Positions 42,560-51,195 of a stretch of 64,000 bases of DNA are shown piece after piece. Made by a program: the position numbers and the translations under genes. The notes beneath the pieces are model-generated. The model saw only the letters and a list, made by a program, of their open reading frames with translations. It searched no databases and was not told the origin of the DNA. How positions within the stretch are numbered: position 1 is the stretch's first letter; the number at the start of each line of letters is the position of its first letter. The stretch comes from Lachnospiraceae bacterium (lineage in GTDB: Bacteria > Bacillota > Clostridia > Lachnospirales > Lachnospiraceae): the NCBI GenBank assembly GCA_902363835.1, contig CABJBM010000003.1:62001-126000 (forward strand). Reading direction: 5' to 3'.

Positions 42560-43837
42560 TTATATAATGGATTTTCCTCTGCCTTCCTTAACAATCTCTC
42601 CCGGCTCAAACAGCCGGATGGTCCCGTATTCCCCGTCATATCCCGGGCTGCAGGCGACCCTTCCCTCCCGCAGCCGCCTGATCCCCTCTGAAATCATATG
42701 GCCGCAGGCGTGATGAATATCCTCCAAAGGCAATTCCCTCAGAATATGAAATTCCGTTCCCAAATTCCTTATCATGGATTCATACTGGTTTTGAACCTTT
42801 TTACTGGCAGCAGAATAACCTATAGAAGCCGCAATGACCTCAGACAAAGGAACCAGATTCTCAAACCTCTTTCCTCCTGGAAGAATAAAATCCGGGCCGC
42901 GGTCAGCCAGCTGCTGGATCCTGTGAGATACACCGGTGGTCAGCTTGCGGCCGCATACCGGACATTTGCCGGAATACTGTTTCGCTTCTGACGGAGAAAG
43001 ACAGAGATTGCATTTCCTGTGGCCGTCATAATGGTATTTCCCCTCTTCCGGAAAAAATTCCACGGTCCCCTCCAATCCTTCCCCCTTTTGAATGGCATTC
43101 CAAAGCCCGGTATAAGACAGTTCCCCATTTAAAAGATTGGCTTCCCTGCCCAATTTGGATGGAGAATGGGCATCGGAATTGGAAACAAGCTGAAAACGGT
43201 CCAGAGCCGACAAACGCCATATCATAGGCGGATCAGAAGAAAGCCCCGTTTCCAAAGCATGGATATAGGGAGTTAAATCCTCAAAACACTCTTCAATGGA
43301 ATCAAAACCGGAAAATGCCCCGAACAAAGAAAAATGGGGCGTCCAGATATGGGCGGGGATATAAATGGCTCTGGGGCACGTTTCCAGAGTAATTTCCAGA
43401 AGATCATGGCAATCCAGCCCCAGAATGGGCCTGCCGTCTGAATGAAGGTTCCCAATGGTTTCCAGCCTTTTTGAAAGCAGCTCCGCCTCTTCAATACCCG
43501 GAAGGAGAATGACACTGTGGACTTTCCTCACCTTCCCATTTTTCTTATAGATGGAGCTGATCTCTCCGGAAACCACAAACCGGGGGATTTCACCTTCCGG
43601 CCCCTCCCCCTTGTTCACACGATATTCGTCCTTTAATATATAAAGTCCTTCCTCTGCGGAAACCAGCTTTTCTTTTAACTCTTCACGCCATGCCGGGTGG
43701 GTGAAATCACCGGTCCCCAGGATGCCGATCCCTTTTTTCCTTGCCCACAAGTCCAAATACTCCAGAGAACAATCCTTACTGGTTGCCCTGGAATAATGGG
43801 AATGGATATGTAAGTCTGCTATATACATAAATTTCAC
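42560..43837 (-). CDS. Endonuclease Q family protein (PHP domain)
   Basis: A 425-residue protein starting MKFMYIADLHIHSHYSRATS, the metal-binding PHP-domain signature. Further PHP motifs are GTGDFTHP, VHSVILLP and VSNSDAHSPSKLGRE. A zinc-finger-like module CNLCLSPSEA...CPVCGRK (~280-305) and the helical C-terminal domain match archaeal and Bacillus endonuclease Q, which is also about 420 residues. EndoQ nicks 5' of uracil, hypoxanthine, xanthine and AP sites. The enzyme is patchily distributed in bacteria. It lies upstream of nth with a 66-nt gap. Confidence 0.85.
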   Translation of the reverse strand: MKFMYIADLHIHSHYSRATSKDCSLEYLDLWARKKGIGILGTGDFTHPAWREELKEKLVSAEEGLYILKDEYRVNKGEGPEGEIPRFVVSGEISSIYKKNGKVRKVHSVILLPGIEEAELLSKRLETIGNLHSDGRPILGLDCHDLLEITLETCPRAIYIPAHIWTPHFSLFGAFSGFDSIEECFEDLTPYIHALETGLSSDPPMIWRLSALDRFQLVSNSDAHSPSKLGREANLLNGELSYTGLWNAIQKGEGLEGTVEFFPEEGKYHYDGHRKCNLCLSPSEAKQYSGKCPVCGRKLTTGVSHRIQQLADRGPDFILPGGKRFENLVPLSEVIAASIGYSAASKKVQNQYESMIRNLGTEFHILRELPLEDIHHACGHMISEGIRRLREGRVACSPGYDGEYGTIRLFEPGEIVKEGRGKSII

Positions 43838-43851
43838 CTGCTTTTTTCAAT

Positions 43852-44814
43852 TTACATTTTATTATAGCCCTCTTTGCAGCTGGTTGCAAGAAGCCGGCCC
43901 TTCCTTTTACCGGCATATTTCTCATAAATTTCCAAAGCCAGCTCTGCCATATCCTCTCTGAATTCCTCCGGCTCAATCAATTCAATCTGGTCTCCCATGC
44001 TCAAAAGCCAGCCAAATAAATTTTCCCTGCTGGAAAATCCGGCTTCAAACAACAGCCTTCCATCCTCTTGTTCCTTAAAGCAATCCATCCCGAATTCTTC
44101 AATCAGGCGCCATTTTATTTCCGGCCCGCAAATCGCGGTGACCTGAAAGTTAACAGGATACGGATCTTCCGGAGAGCACTCAAAGGGAGGGAGGGAAAGC
44201 TTTTCATAATGCTCACCCGTATCCCTAAGCTCCTGGATCCGGTTTAACTTGAACATGCGGAAATCCTTCCTCTGCCTGCAATACCCCCATACATACCAGG
44301 ATGACCACTGGAATACCAGCAGATAAGGGTCAATGATCCTTTCCGTTTCCCCGCTTGGAGCATAATAATGAAAGTTAACGGAATGGCTGGCTTCAATGGC
44401 ACCCCGGATCAGCTCTATCTTAGGGGATAAGGAAGATTTATACCAGGAAGAAAGATCTATCATAATGTGGCTTTCCTGGACCTGCATTGATGCCTGGTTT
44501 AAGGACAGCTTTTTCATCAGCTGCTGGTACCGGCTGGTACCGGCCACACTGTCCAGGCTCCTGAGTCCGGTCAGTATGGACTGCATTTCAGAGGAGGTCA
44601 GCACAGTCCGGTCGATCCGGTAGGCAGGCATAATGGATATTCCCCCATTCTGACCCTGAGAAGTGGCAAGGGGAATTCCCGCCCTTAACAGGACTTCCAC
44701 ATCCCGGCTTATGGTCCTTCTTGAAACCTCAAAAGTTTCTGCAAGATAGGAAGCCGTTACCTTTTCTTCCTGAAGCAGGATGGATAAAATTCCGATAAGT
44801 CTATCAATCTTCAT
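43852..44814 (-). CDS. WYL domain transcriptional regulator (YafY/DeoR-like HTH)
   Basis: A 320-residue regulator: N-terminal HTH_11 (EEKVTASYLAETFEVSRRTISRDVEVLL), then a WYL domain (~130-220; VNFHYYAPSGETERIIDPYLLVFQWSSWYVWGYC) and a C-terminal WCX extension. WYL domains are thought to sense nucleic acids or nucleotides, and in some loci control defence or DNA repair genes. The gene lies 14 nt upstream of the endonuclease Q gene, so it may control the repair pair. The ATG at 44814 follows AAAGGACCGCTT. Confidence 0.9.
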   Translation of the reverse strand: MKIDRLIGILSILLQEEKVTASYLAETFEVSRRTISRDVEVLLRAGIPLATSQGQNGGISIMPAYRIDRTVLTSSEMQSILTGLRSLDSVAGTSRYQQLMKKLSLNQASMQVQESHIMIDLSSWYKSSLSPKIELIRGAIEASHSVNFHYYAPSGETERIIDPYLLVFQWSSWYVWGYCRQRKDFRMFKLNRIQELRDTGEHYEKLSLPPFECSPEDPYPVNFQVTAICGPEIKWRLIEEFGMDCFKEQEDGRLLFEAGFSSRENLFGWLLSMGDQIELIEPEEFREDMAELALEIYEKYAGKRKGRLLATSCKEGYNKM

Positions 44815-44892
44815 AAGCGGTCCTTTCTTTGATATCCTTATTATACCACGGCAAAAGGGGTCAGGAAAAGCCATTCTTTCCCCTGCTGCTCA

Positions 44893-44921
44893 TTGACTGA
44901 CTTTTCCATTTATGCTAGGAT
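44893..44921 (+). promoter_or_regulatory. Promoter for the small ORF at 44956
   Basis: TTGACT (44893-44898), a 17-nt spacer and TAGGAT (44916-44921) lie 34 nt before the start codon. Confidence 0.55.
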
Positions 44922-44955
44922 AAACTTAACAATCAACAAGGAAAGGATCCGTCAA

Positions 44956-45183
44956 ATGAACTTAATGAACCTGATGCAGTTAAAAGAATCCTGGGCTGTT
45001 TTTAAAAATAATCACCCTAAATTTCCTCTGTTCTTAAAAGCAGCTTTAAACGGCTCCATGAAAGAAGGAAGTGTGGTGGAAATCCGCGTTACGTCTCCGG
45101 AAGGAAAAACCCTCACCACCAATTTAAAACTTAAGGCCTCTGACTTAGAACTGCTGGAACAATGGAAAAATTCCTTAGGATAA
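44956..45183 (+). CDS. Small conserved-looking hypothetical protein
   Basis: A 75-residue cytosolic protein (MNLMNLMQLKESWAVFKNNH, then KEGSVVEIRVTSPEGKTLTT). It is probably alpha-beta with no motif I recognise. A good promoter and GGA-type ribosome binding site support a real gene. It stands alone on the plus strand, and its last 9 nt overlap the convergent DUF1266 gene. Confidence 0.7.
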   Translation: MNLMNLMQLKESWAVFKNNHPKFPLFLKAALNGSMKEGSVVEIRVTSPEGKTLTTNLKLKASDLELLEQWKNSLG

Positions 45184-45915
45184 TCCTAAGGGAAGATTCC
45201 ACTCCAGCTGGTAGGGGCTGTTATCCTTTATTTTTATATCCTCATAGATTTTGCGGCGGGCATCTCCGCTTTCATAAGACCAGTATTCATATCCTCTTAG
45301 ATAGCTGTCCATCATTTCATCCCAGGATGAAAATCTTTTCTGAATCGTCTGCGCTATTTCAAGGGACTTGTCCAAAGCCTCCTGCTCCGTATAATATCCG
45401 GCAATATAATACCAGCCGCACAAAGATACCCCACGGCAGTAATCCCAGCCGTCAATGGCTCCTGCTCCATAATTAGCATAGTTATCATAGGCCTTTGCAA
45501 GATAATAGCCTTCCTCTTCATCATCTGTAATATCTGTAAGATATTCAGCCAGCTCATTCTGTTCCAATCCTGCTGCACCATCTTCCTCCAGCACTTGCAT
45601 CAGCGCGGCATAATCGGTCCGGTTCCCTGTTTCAATCAGCCAGTTCAGAGTTTTTTCCGCGCTGGCTCTGTCCGTCACACCCCACCATTCTTCCAGCAAT
45701 TTAATCTCACGCTGCTTATTGGCTTCGCTGGCTTTCATCCCGCTAAAGAGCGTGTAATCGTCTCCATTCAGCTCTGTCAAGACAGCATAGGTACCGTTGA
45801 TCCAAAGAATTTCAGGCTGTACTTTTTCCTTCTGCTTACAGCCTGCACTTCCCAGCATGATGATTCCTGTAATGAAAAAGAGAAAGACGTATTTTATAGA
45901 ACTTTGTTTTCCCAT
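45175..45915 (-). CDS. DUF1266 lipoprotein
   Basis: A 246-residue predicted lipoprotein: signal peptide with lipobox LGSAGC at about residue 26, then a DUF1266-type domain (EWWGVTDRASAEKTLNWLIETG, then AYDNYANYGAGAIDGWDYCRGVSL-like pattern, WDEMMDSYLRGYEYW). The family's function is unknown. The ATG at 45915 has GGAGG 12 nt upstream, a little far; an ATG at 45957 is a longer alternative. Confidence 0.85.
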   Translation of the reverse strand: MGKQSSIKYVFLFFITGIIMLGSAGCKQKEKVQPEILWINGTYAVLTELNGDDYTLFSGMKASEANKQREIKLLEEWWGVTDRASAEKTLNWLIETGNRTDYAALMQVLEEDGAAGLEQNELAEYLTDITDDEEEGYYLAKAYDNYANYGAGAIDGWDYCRGVSLCGWYYIAGYYTEQEALDKSLEIAQTIQKRFSSWDEMMDSYLRGYEYWSYESGDARRKIYEDIKIKDNSPYQLEWNLPLGLS

Positions 45916-45990
45916 ATTTTGTTTTATCCTCCATAAAATCAACTTTTGAACAATCATTTCCCTGTTCTCTTTTGAATATAATTTCTGTTA

Positions 45991-46021
45991 TAAAAAAAGA
46001 GAGGGGATTAACCGCCTCTCT
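45991..46021 (-). terminator. Terminator after the DUF5684-like gene
   Basis: On the minus strand AGAGAGG pairs with CCTCTCT over a 10-nt loop and is followed by seven T residues. Confidence 0.75.
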
Positions 46022-46063
46022 GTCAGATTATTTATGTTAAAAAAGAGACACCGCCAGGGTACT

Positions 46064-46498
46064 TTAATACTTTTGGGGCCCTATGTACTCGGCGCTGCCA
46101 AATCCCAGTATTGGAAAAAATATAAATGGCAGCAGCACTAAGCCAACCGCAAAACCTCCGCTTTTTCCAAAGGCCTTAGAAATCTTAACACAGTAAATGA
46201 CATATAAAACAAGGGAAGCCAGTCCTGCGATATTTGTTAAGATACTGGATCCGGAAAATCCTCCTGTCAGTGAAACTCCCCATGAAACCATAACCGCAAT
46301 AAAATAACTCAAATTTCCAAATGCTATATCAGACATTATATAAGTATTATAAAATGGTATCAACGCTCCCCATCCCGGCTTACCGGCTTTGGAAAAAATC
46401 TTCCAATTAGTAGCAATAAATAAAATACAGACAGCTAACGCAAATACCACAATCAAAATTCCAAACACAGCTAAAAAACTATACACATCACGATACAC
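46064..46498 (-). CDS. DUF5684-like membrane protein
   Basis: A 144-residue integral membrane protein with about four hydrophobic segments and the conserved loop WKIFSKAGKPGWGALIPFYNTYI seen in DUF5684 proteins. Its function is unknown. The GTG at 46498 is preferred because GGAGGG lies 8 nt upstream; a GTG at 46513 would place the ribosome binding site inside the gene. Confidence 0.8.
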   Translation of the reverse strand: MYRDVYSFLAVFGILIVVFALAVCILFIATNWKIFSKAGKPGWGALIPFYNTYIMSDIAFGNLSYFIAVMVSWGVSLTGGFSGSSILTNIAGLASLVLYVIYCVKISKAFGKSGGFAVGLVLLPFIFFPILGFGSAEYIGPQKY

Positions 46499-46576
46499 AA
46501 TTAGTCCCTCCACATAATCTTTCCAGTTGTCATATACAAATCATCTTCGCCGGTTCATGCCGGCTATGTACCTCAT

Positions 46577-46601
46577 AAAAAAACACCGGGGGCTGACCGG
46601 T
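46577..46601 (-). terminator. Terminator after the 31-residue membrane peptide gene
   Basis: On the minus strand ACCGG, a 7-nt loop and CCGGT are followed by GTTTTTTT, 20 nt after the small gene's stop. Confidence 0.65.
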
Positions 46602-46621
46602 CTTAATGAAATAAATCCGTA

Positions 46622-46717
46622 CTATTTCTTCTTCTTTTTTATGATGGCTGTTGCTATGGCAATACCCGCCACTACAAAAAACAGTATATTTACTAAATTA
46701 CTTGTTAATTCATACAT
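46622..46717 (-). CDS. Small single-span membrane peptide (31 residues)
   Basis: A 31-codon ORF (starting MYELTSNLVNILFFVVAGIA) encodes one hydrophobic segment followed by five lysines. AAGGAGAGAAAGG directly precedes the ATG and a terminator follows, so it looks like a real transcription unit. The topology would put the C-terminus inside. Small peptides of this kind may be regulators of membrane complexes, or type I toxin-like; no antisense RNA was recognised. It lies between the DUF5684-like gene and a divergent secreted protein gene. Confidence 0.5.
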   Translation of the reverse strand: MYELTSNLVNILFFVVAGIAIATAIIKKKKK

Positions 46718-46954
46718 CCTTTCTCTCCTTTTTTCTACAATTTTCTCACTTACACCATATTTTACCACGCATAAATATGCTCTTCAACCTTCATTAAATA
46801 CATTAAAATACCCATTAGGTACATGTGCAGTCACGCTGTTGCTGTATTTACCAAAATATGGTATAGTGGATGAATAAATACAGGAATGGGAAGCTTTGCC
46901 CAGGCCTTTCTCCCTATCAGGGCGAATATAATAAACAGGAGGAATGAAAACAGG

Positions 46955-47965
46955 ATGAAAAAAATTATAAAATTATTTGCAATCACATCCCTTCTGTCCG
47001 TATCCATGGCATTAACCGCCCATGCGGGAGCCTGGAAGCAGGACAGTCATGGCTGGTGGTGGCAGGATGGAGATAAATCCTATCCCACCGCTGCCTGGAA
47101 ATGGATCGATTCCAATGGGGATGGGATGGCAGAATGCTACTATTTTGATGAAAACGGTTATCTTCTCACCGGGACCACTGCCCCTGACGGCAGCAAGGTC
47201 AATGAATCAGGAGCATGGACCGATGAAGGCATTGTCCGCCAAAGGGCCTCTAACCCGTCTGCCGCACGAAATATTAACCGGAAAGGTATGGAGCTTTACC
47301 AGGAAGCTGACCAGAAGAGTTCCGGGCTGCCAGGACTGGATATTTCCTCAGACATCCGGATGAACTTTTACTATGACTGGCTGGAGATTCCTGTCATCAT
47401 GAATATGCAGCTTAAATACCATGATCTGAACACTCCCGGCATGGAATTCCTTTCCCAGGTCAATATGGATATGATGGGGATACGAAGATCTGAAATTTCC
47501 TTCTACACCAATGGCTGCTATTATTCAGACATGGGGGCGTATGAAAAATATAAAATGAAGATTGGATACGAAGACATGACAAGAAACCTCACCATGGGAG
47601 GCTTAACCGGACAGTTTGGTGCATTTCTTGATAACGTACAGATCACGGACGGAGAAGGAGGAAATAAAATCCTCATGTACTCCAGCAAAGCGGAAGGTTT
47701 GGAAAAATATCTCACCAATGTCTACGATGAAATATGGCCATCCCTTTCTGATTCCGATTTTACGATCAATCAAATTGACGGAAAGGCATTCATCAGCCCG
47801 GAAGGTTATTTTTCCAGGGAAGTCATATCCATTTCCACGACTATAACCGAAGACGAAGAAATCATGGGCATGGTCATGAATATAGAGCTGGATTATAATA
47901 ATCCCGGAAAAGCCGTTTCCATTGTGTTTCCTTCCACAGAAGGATATGAAGAAGTCATCTATTAA
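46955..47965 (+). CDS. Secreted protein with cell-wall-binding repeat
   Basis: A 336-residue exported protein. The signal peptide (~1-24, ending AHAG) is followed by one choline/cell-wall-binding-like repeat (~25-75; WKQDSHGWWWQDGDKSYP, AAWKWIDSNGDG, YYFDENGYLLTG). A ~230-residue C-terminal domain follows that resembles the DUF6612-type lipoprotein fold (IRMNFYYDWLEIPVIMNMQL...). Its role is not known. The ATG at 46955 follows AGGAGG by 12 nt. Confidence 0.75.
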   Translation: MKKIIKLFAITSLLSVSMALTAHAGAWKQDSHGWWWQDGDKSYPTAAWKWIDSNGDGMAECYYFDENGYLLTGTTAPDGSKVNESGAWTDEGIVRQRASNPSAARNINRKGMELYQEADQKSSGLPGLDISSDIRMNFYYDWLEIPVIMNMQLKYHDLNTPGMEFLSQVNMDMMGIRRSEISFYTNGCYYSDMGAYEKYKMKIGYEDMTRNLTMGGLTGQFGAFLDNVQITDGEGGNKILMYSSKAEGLEKYLTNVYDEIWPSLSDSDFTINQIDGKAFISPEGYFSREVISISTTITEDEEIMGMVMNIELDYNNPGKAVSIVFPSTEGYEEVIY

Positions 47966-47978
47966 TAAATGGAGAGAT

Positions 47979-48026
47979 AAAAGCACAGCGTTAATATATG
48001 TGAATATTAACGCTGCGCTTTTATTA
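47979..48026. terminator. Terminator after the cell-wall-binding protein gene
   Basis: A long stem (AAAAGCACAGCGTTAATAT with its near-perfect complement, one mismatch) has a 5-6 nt loop and is followed by ATTATTATTT. Confidence 0.7.
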
Positions 48027-48100
48027 TTATTTATGATATTTTTTACTTTATGTCTCAAAACAGAAGCCGCTGACCAAAAAAGGTCCCTCCTTTTCTTCTA

Positions 48101-48559
48101 TCAATCTTTTAAACCGATATAAATATGGATAATTGCATCCTCCATATCCCCATTCTGATATTCTTCAAAATCACAGACAAAAGCCCTTGGCAGATCCAGG
48201 TTCCAAAGTTCCTGCCAGAATTCTGCTACTGCTTTTACCATGTTTCCTCTTACCACAAATTTTGCATAGGTTCCTTCCGGAATGGTTCTGGCCACCGCGC
48301 CCTCCGGGATCTCCTCTGCAGCCTCCACTTCACAGGCTGTTATTACGCTGTAATCGTCCATTTCCTTATCAGCATAATCCGTATAGATTCCAAGAGACTT
48401 GTCATTGCTCTTATTTTTAATGGCAGAATAAATTCCCTTTCCGTAGAAGTCTTCCCACAGCCCGCCGATCACCTTTCCCATATCCGGTGACCCATTGTTT
48501 GTCCGGGCAATCAGCCCCACTACCTTTTTTTCCTTTAGCCAAACTCTCTCAAAGTCCAT
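48101..48559 (-). CDS. GyrI-like/AraC effector-binding domain protein
   Basis: A 152-residue stand-alone effector-binding domain of the GyrI/SOUL-like type (KKVVGLIARTNNG, EEIPEGAVARTIPEGTYAKFVVRGN, FVCDFEEYQNGD). It has no DNA-binding domain. Relatives bind small hydrophobic ligands or inhibit gyrase. It lies 57 nt downstream of the MFS gene on the same strand, so a drug- or ligand-related pair is possible. Confidence 0.82.
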   Translation of the reverse strand: MDFERVWLKEKKVVGLIARTNNGSPDMGKVIGGLWEDFYGKGIYSAIKNKSNDKSLGIYTDYADKEMDDYSVITACEVEAAEEIPEGAVARTIPEGTYAKFVVRGNMVKAVAEFWQELWNLDLPRAFVCDFEEYQNGDMEDAIIHIYIGLKD

Positions 48560-48616
48560 TCTTCTTACCTCTTTTCTTTATATGGTAAGCCGATTGTAGC
48601 ATATGGAACATGACAT

Positions 48617-49843
48617 CTATATGTCACAATTCATCTGTTCCTCATTACTTTTTATGAAAACTCCTGTTTCCCTGCCGGATTTATAAAAGCCAATCAGAAC
48701 GAAAACAAGAACAACCGGAAATAAGACAGCTCCCAATATTCCGATTTTTAAATTGTCCCCAAAATAACCGGAAATAATGCCAACAAAGGAAGGCCCGGCA
48801 GAACAGCCCAAATCACCTGCCAGGGCCAGAAATGCAAACATTGCGGTTCCTCCCCCCCGCAAAGAAGCGGAAGCCATGCTAAAGGAGCCCGGCCACATAA
48901 TACCCACAGACAGGCCGCACAGACCGCAGCCTAAAAAGCCCAGGGCAGGGAAAGGAGAAAGGGAGATCAGAAAATAAGAGCCTATGCAAAGGATTCCGCT
49001 TGCAATCATCATTTTTTTTAAATTCACCTTTTCCCCGTATTTTCCATAAAACGCCCTTGAAGTTCCCATCATCGCGGCAAACAGCATGGGACCGGCAAGA
49101 TCTCCTATGGCCTTGCTCACTCCCAGTCCTTTTTCCGCAAAGGCTGATGCCCACTGGCTTACCGCCTGTTCACTGGCTCCGGCACAAACCATGAGAAGCA
49201 TAAATCCCCAGAATATCCGTTTTCCAATGAGACTCTTTAACGAAAGGCCCTCACTCCCCTCCACAAGGGGGGCAATGGGCACCTTAAAAAACAGAATCAT
49301 GTTAACAGCGGGAACCATTGCCCAGAAAAGCGCCAAAAGTCTCCAGTTTTTCAATCCCGCAATAGCGAAAAATATGGTAGATATAAGGACAACAGCCACG
49401 TGCCCCCAGCAATAAAAGGAGTGAAGCATGCTCATGGCCTTTTCCTTATTGTCCGTTGGACAGGCTTCTACAATGGGGCTGACTAAAACCTCCAAAAGCC
49501 CTCCTCCGGCTGCATAAATGGCCACTGAGACAAAGAGGCCCAGCCATGCCTGGGAAAACAAGCCCGGCAAAATGGTCAGGGATATAAGCCCTATTGCCGA
49601 CAATATATGTGCCGTTATCATGGAGGCACGATATCCTACCCGGTCAATAACGCCTGCGGACACCAGATCCACCAACAGCTGAATCCCAAAATTAAGGGTC
49701 ACAAGCATGGTAATCCTGGATAAGGAAATGCTGTACTCAGACTGAAACGTAAGAAACAAAAGGGGGACAAAATTGTTAATGATCGCCTGCACGATATAGC
49801 TCATAAAACAGGCATGGACGGTTTTTGTATAATCTCTGTTCAC
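48617..49843 (-). CDS. MFS transporter (sugar/fucose permease-like)
   Basis: A 408-residue MFS protein with 12 predicted membrane segments. The pattern near the start (FVPLLFLTFQSEYSISLSRITMLVTLNFGIQLLVDLVSAG) and the internal GGGLLEVLVSPIVEA are typical of FucP/GGP-like permeases. The divergent AraC gene is its likely regulator, suggesting uptake of a sugar or glycoside. The substrate is not determinable. Confidence 0.88.
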   Translation of the reverse strand: MNRDYTKTVHACFMSYIVQAIINNFVPLLFLTFQSEYSISLSRITMLVTLNFGIQLLVDLVSAGVIDRVGYRASMITAHILSAIGLISLTILPGLFSQAWLGLFVSVAIYAAGGGLLEVLVSPIVEACPTDNKEKAMSMLHSFYCWGHVAVVLISTIFFAIAGLKNWRLLALFWAMVPAVNMILFFKVPIAPLVEGSEGLSLKSLIGKRIFWGFMLLMVCAGASEQAVSQWASAFAEKGLGVSKAIGDLAGPMLFAAMMGTSRAFYGKYGEKVNLKKMMIASGILCIGSYFLISLSPFPALGFLGCGLCGLSVGIMWPGSFSMASASLRGGGTAMFAFLALAGDLGCSAGPSFVGIISGYFGDNLKIGILGAVLFPVVLVFVLIGFYKSGRETGVFIKSNEEQMNCDI

Positions 49844-49899
49844 TGAAAATCACCTGCTATTCATTTTTTTGTATTATACCGCATATTTTTTTGAAATTC

Positions 49900-49929
49900 T
49901 TGTAAATTACCGCCAATTTATGATACAAT
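49900..49929 (+). promoter_or_regulatory. Putative promoter for the araC-type gene
   Basis: TTGTAA (49900-49905), an 18-nt spacer and TACAAT (49924-49929) lie 30 nt before the start. Confidence 0.45.
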
Positions 49930-49958
49930 CTAGCCAATCAGGCAAAGGAGAACACTCT

Positions 49959-50852
49959 ATGCAAAGCACGAAAATACTCACTGACGAATCCATGATGGAG
50001 CTTGTCTCCCACGGCTCCTCAAACTTTCCCTTTCAATATTATTACGAAGATGTGGGAAAGTTTGACAACCAATGCATTGACTGGCACTGGCACAAAGAAT
50101 TTGAACTGGTATCCGTAACAGAAGGGATCCTGCAGTGCTCCGTAGGAAACATCAATCACATATTGGAAGCAGGGGATGGGATTTTCATCAATTCCGGCAT
50201 TATTCACCGTTTTCTCTCTGCCGGGACAGCGGTCATCCCAAATGTTTTATTTGCATCTGATTTCATTGCCCCTGAAAGCAGCTTCATTTATGAAAAATAC
50301 TTGCTCCCCTTTCTCACTTCAGGCATTTCCCATTTTGTGCTAAGGAGAAACAGTCCCTGGCAAAAAGATGTCCTTTCCTCTCTTTCAAAGCTGTACCGCC
50401 TGTGTGAAAATCCCGGTCCTGCCTGGGAACTGGAAGCCCATACCCTGGTCTGTCAGGTCTGGAAAAGCCTGTATGAACACAGGCAGGAGTTTCCCACCAT
50501 GGAGAATACGGGAATAAGCAGGATTTCTCAGGCCCGCTTTAAAGGCATGACCTGTTTTATTGAAGAAAACTACCGGAAAAAAATTACGCTGGAGGACATT
50601 GCCGCATCAGTGGGCGTAAGTAAGCGGGAGGCCCTACGCTGCTTTCAGTGCTCCGTTCCTTTATCCCCCATGGAATATTTAAATAAATACCGGCTTCAGC
50701 AGGCATGGAAGCTTCTTCTTCATACGGACCGCTCCATAACCGACATTGCGGAACATACCGGATTTGAGAGCACCAGCTATTTTGACCGCCTGTTTAAAAG
50801 AGAATTCCATGTGACTCCCAGAAAACACAGGGACAGCTCCAAAAACTCATAA
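49959..50852 (+). CDS. AraC family transcriptional regulator
   Basis: A 297-residue regulator: an N-terminal cupin sensing domain (~40-110; DWHWHKEFELVSVTEGILQC, DGIFINSGIIHRF) and two C-terminal helix-turn-helix motifs (ITLEDIAASVGVSKREALRCF; SITDIAEHTGFESTSYFDRLF). The ATG at 49959 follows AAAGGAG with an 8-nt spacer. It is divergent from the sugar-type MFS gene and probably activates it when its ligand is present. Confidence 0.92.
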   Translation: MQSTKILTDESMMELVSHGSSNFPFQYYYEDVGKFDNQCIDWHWHKEFELVSVTEGILQCSVGNINHILEAGDGIFINSGIIHRFLSAGTAVIPNVLFASDFIAPESSFIYEKYLLPFLTSGISHFVLRRNSPWQKDVLSSLSKLYRLCENPGPAWELEAHTLVCQVWKSLYEHRQEFPTMENTGISRISQARFKGMTCFIEENYRKKITLEDIAASVGVSKREALRCFQCSVPLSPMEYLNKYRLQQAWKLLLHTDRSITDIAEHTGFESTSYFDRLFKREFHVTPRKHRDSSKNS

Positions 50853-50906
50853 GGGATTTTATTAAATTTCATAAAATATGAGAAAAGGTCCAGCCCCCTT
50901 CTATGA

Positions 50907-51116
50907 TCAGGAAGCCAGACCCAGTCCCATGAACCCAAAAATAAAGAACACCAAAAAATATGCCAGTACAGCCAAAAGACAGATCTCTCCTGCCAACCGG
51001 TATTTTATTAACCGAAACCCCTTCATCCATTGATAAAAATAATAAAAAATCAAAGCAATTCCCAAAGCTCCAATTATGATTGGCAGCCAGGCCATGATAA
51101 GAAAGATAAGATCCAT
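50907..51116 (-). CDS. Small two-span membrane protein
   Basis: A 69-residue protein with two hydrophobic segments (~1-27 and ~43-66) separated by a basic loop (MKGFRLIKYRLAGE). I do not recognise a family. The ATG at 51116 follows GGGAGTAATGCG; longer starts are less supported. It is co-directional with, and 79 nt after, the TDT transporter gene. Confidence 0.6.
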   Translation of the reverse strand: MDLIFLIMAWLPIIIGALGIALIFYYFYQWMKGFRLIKYRLAGEICLLAVLAYFLVFFIFGFMGLGLAS

Positions 51117-51195
51117 CGCATTACTCCCGAAAAACGTCCTGTTCTTATCTTCCCCTCTTTTCTCCACTTATAAGCAAAAGATTGACCGGAATTGG

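Noticed and set aside
47603..48058. 151-codon minus-strand ORF opposite the cell-wall-binding protein gene
   Set aside because: It overlaps the 3' end and terminator of a supported gene and has no ribosome binding site.
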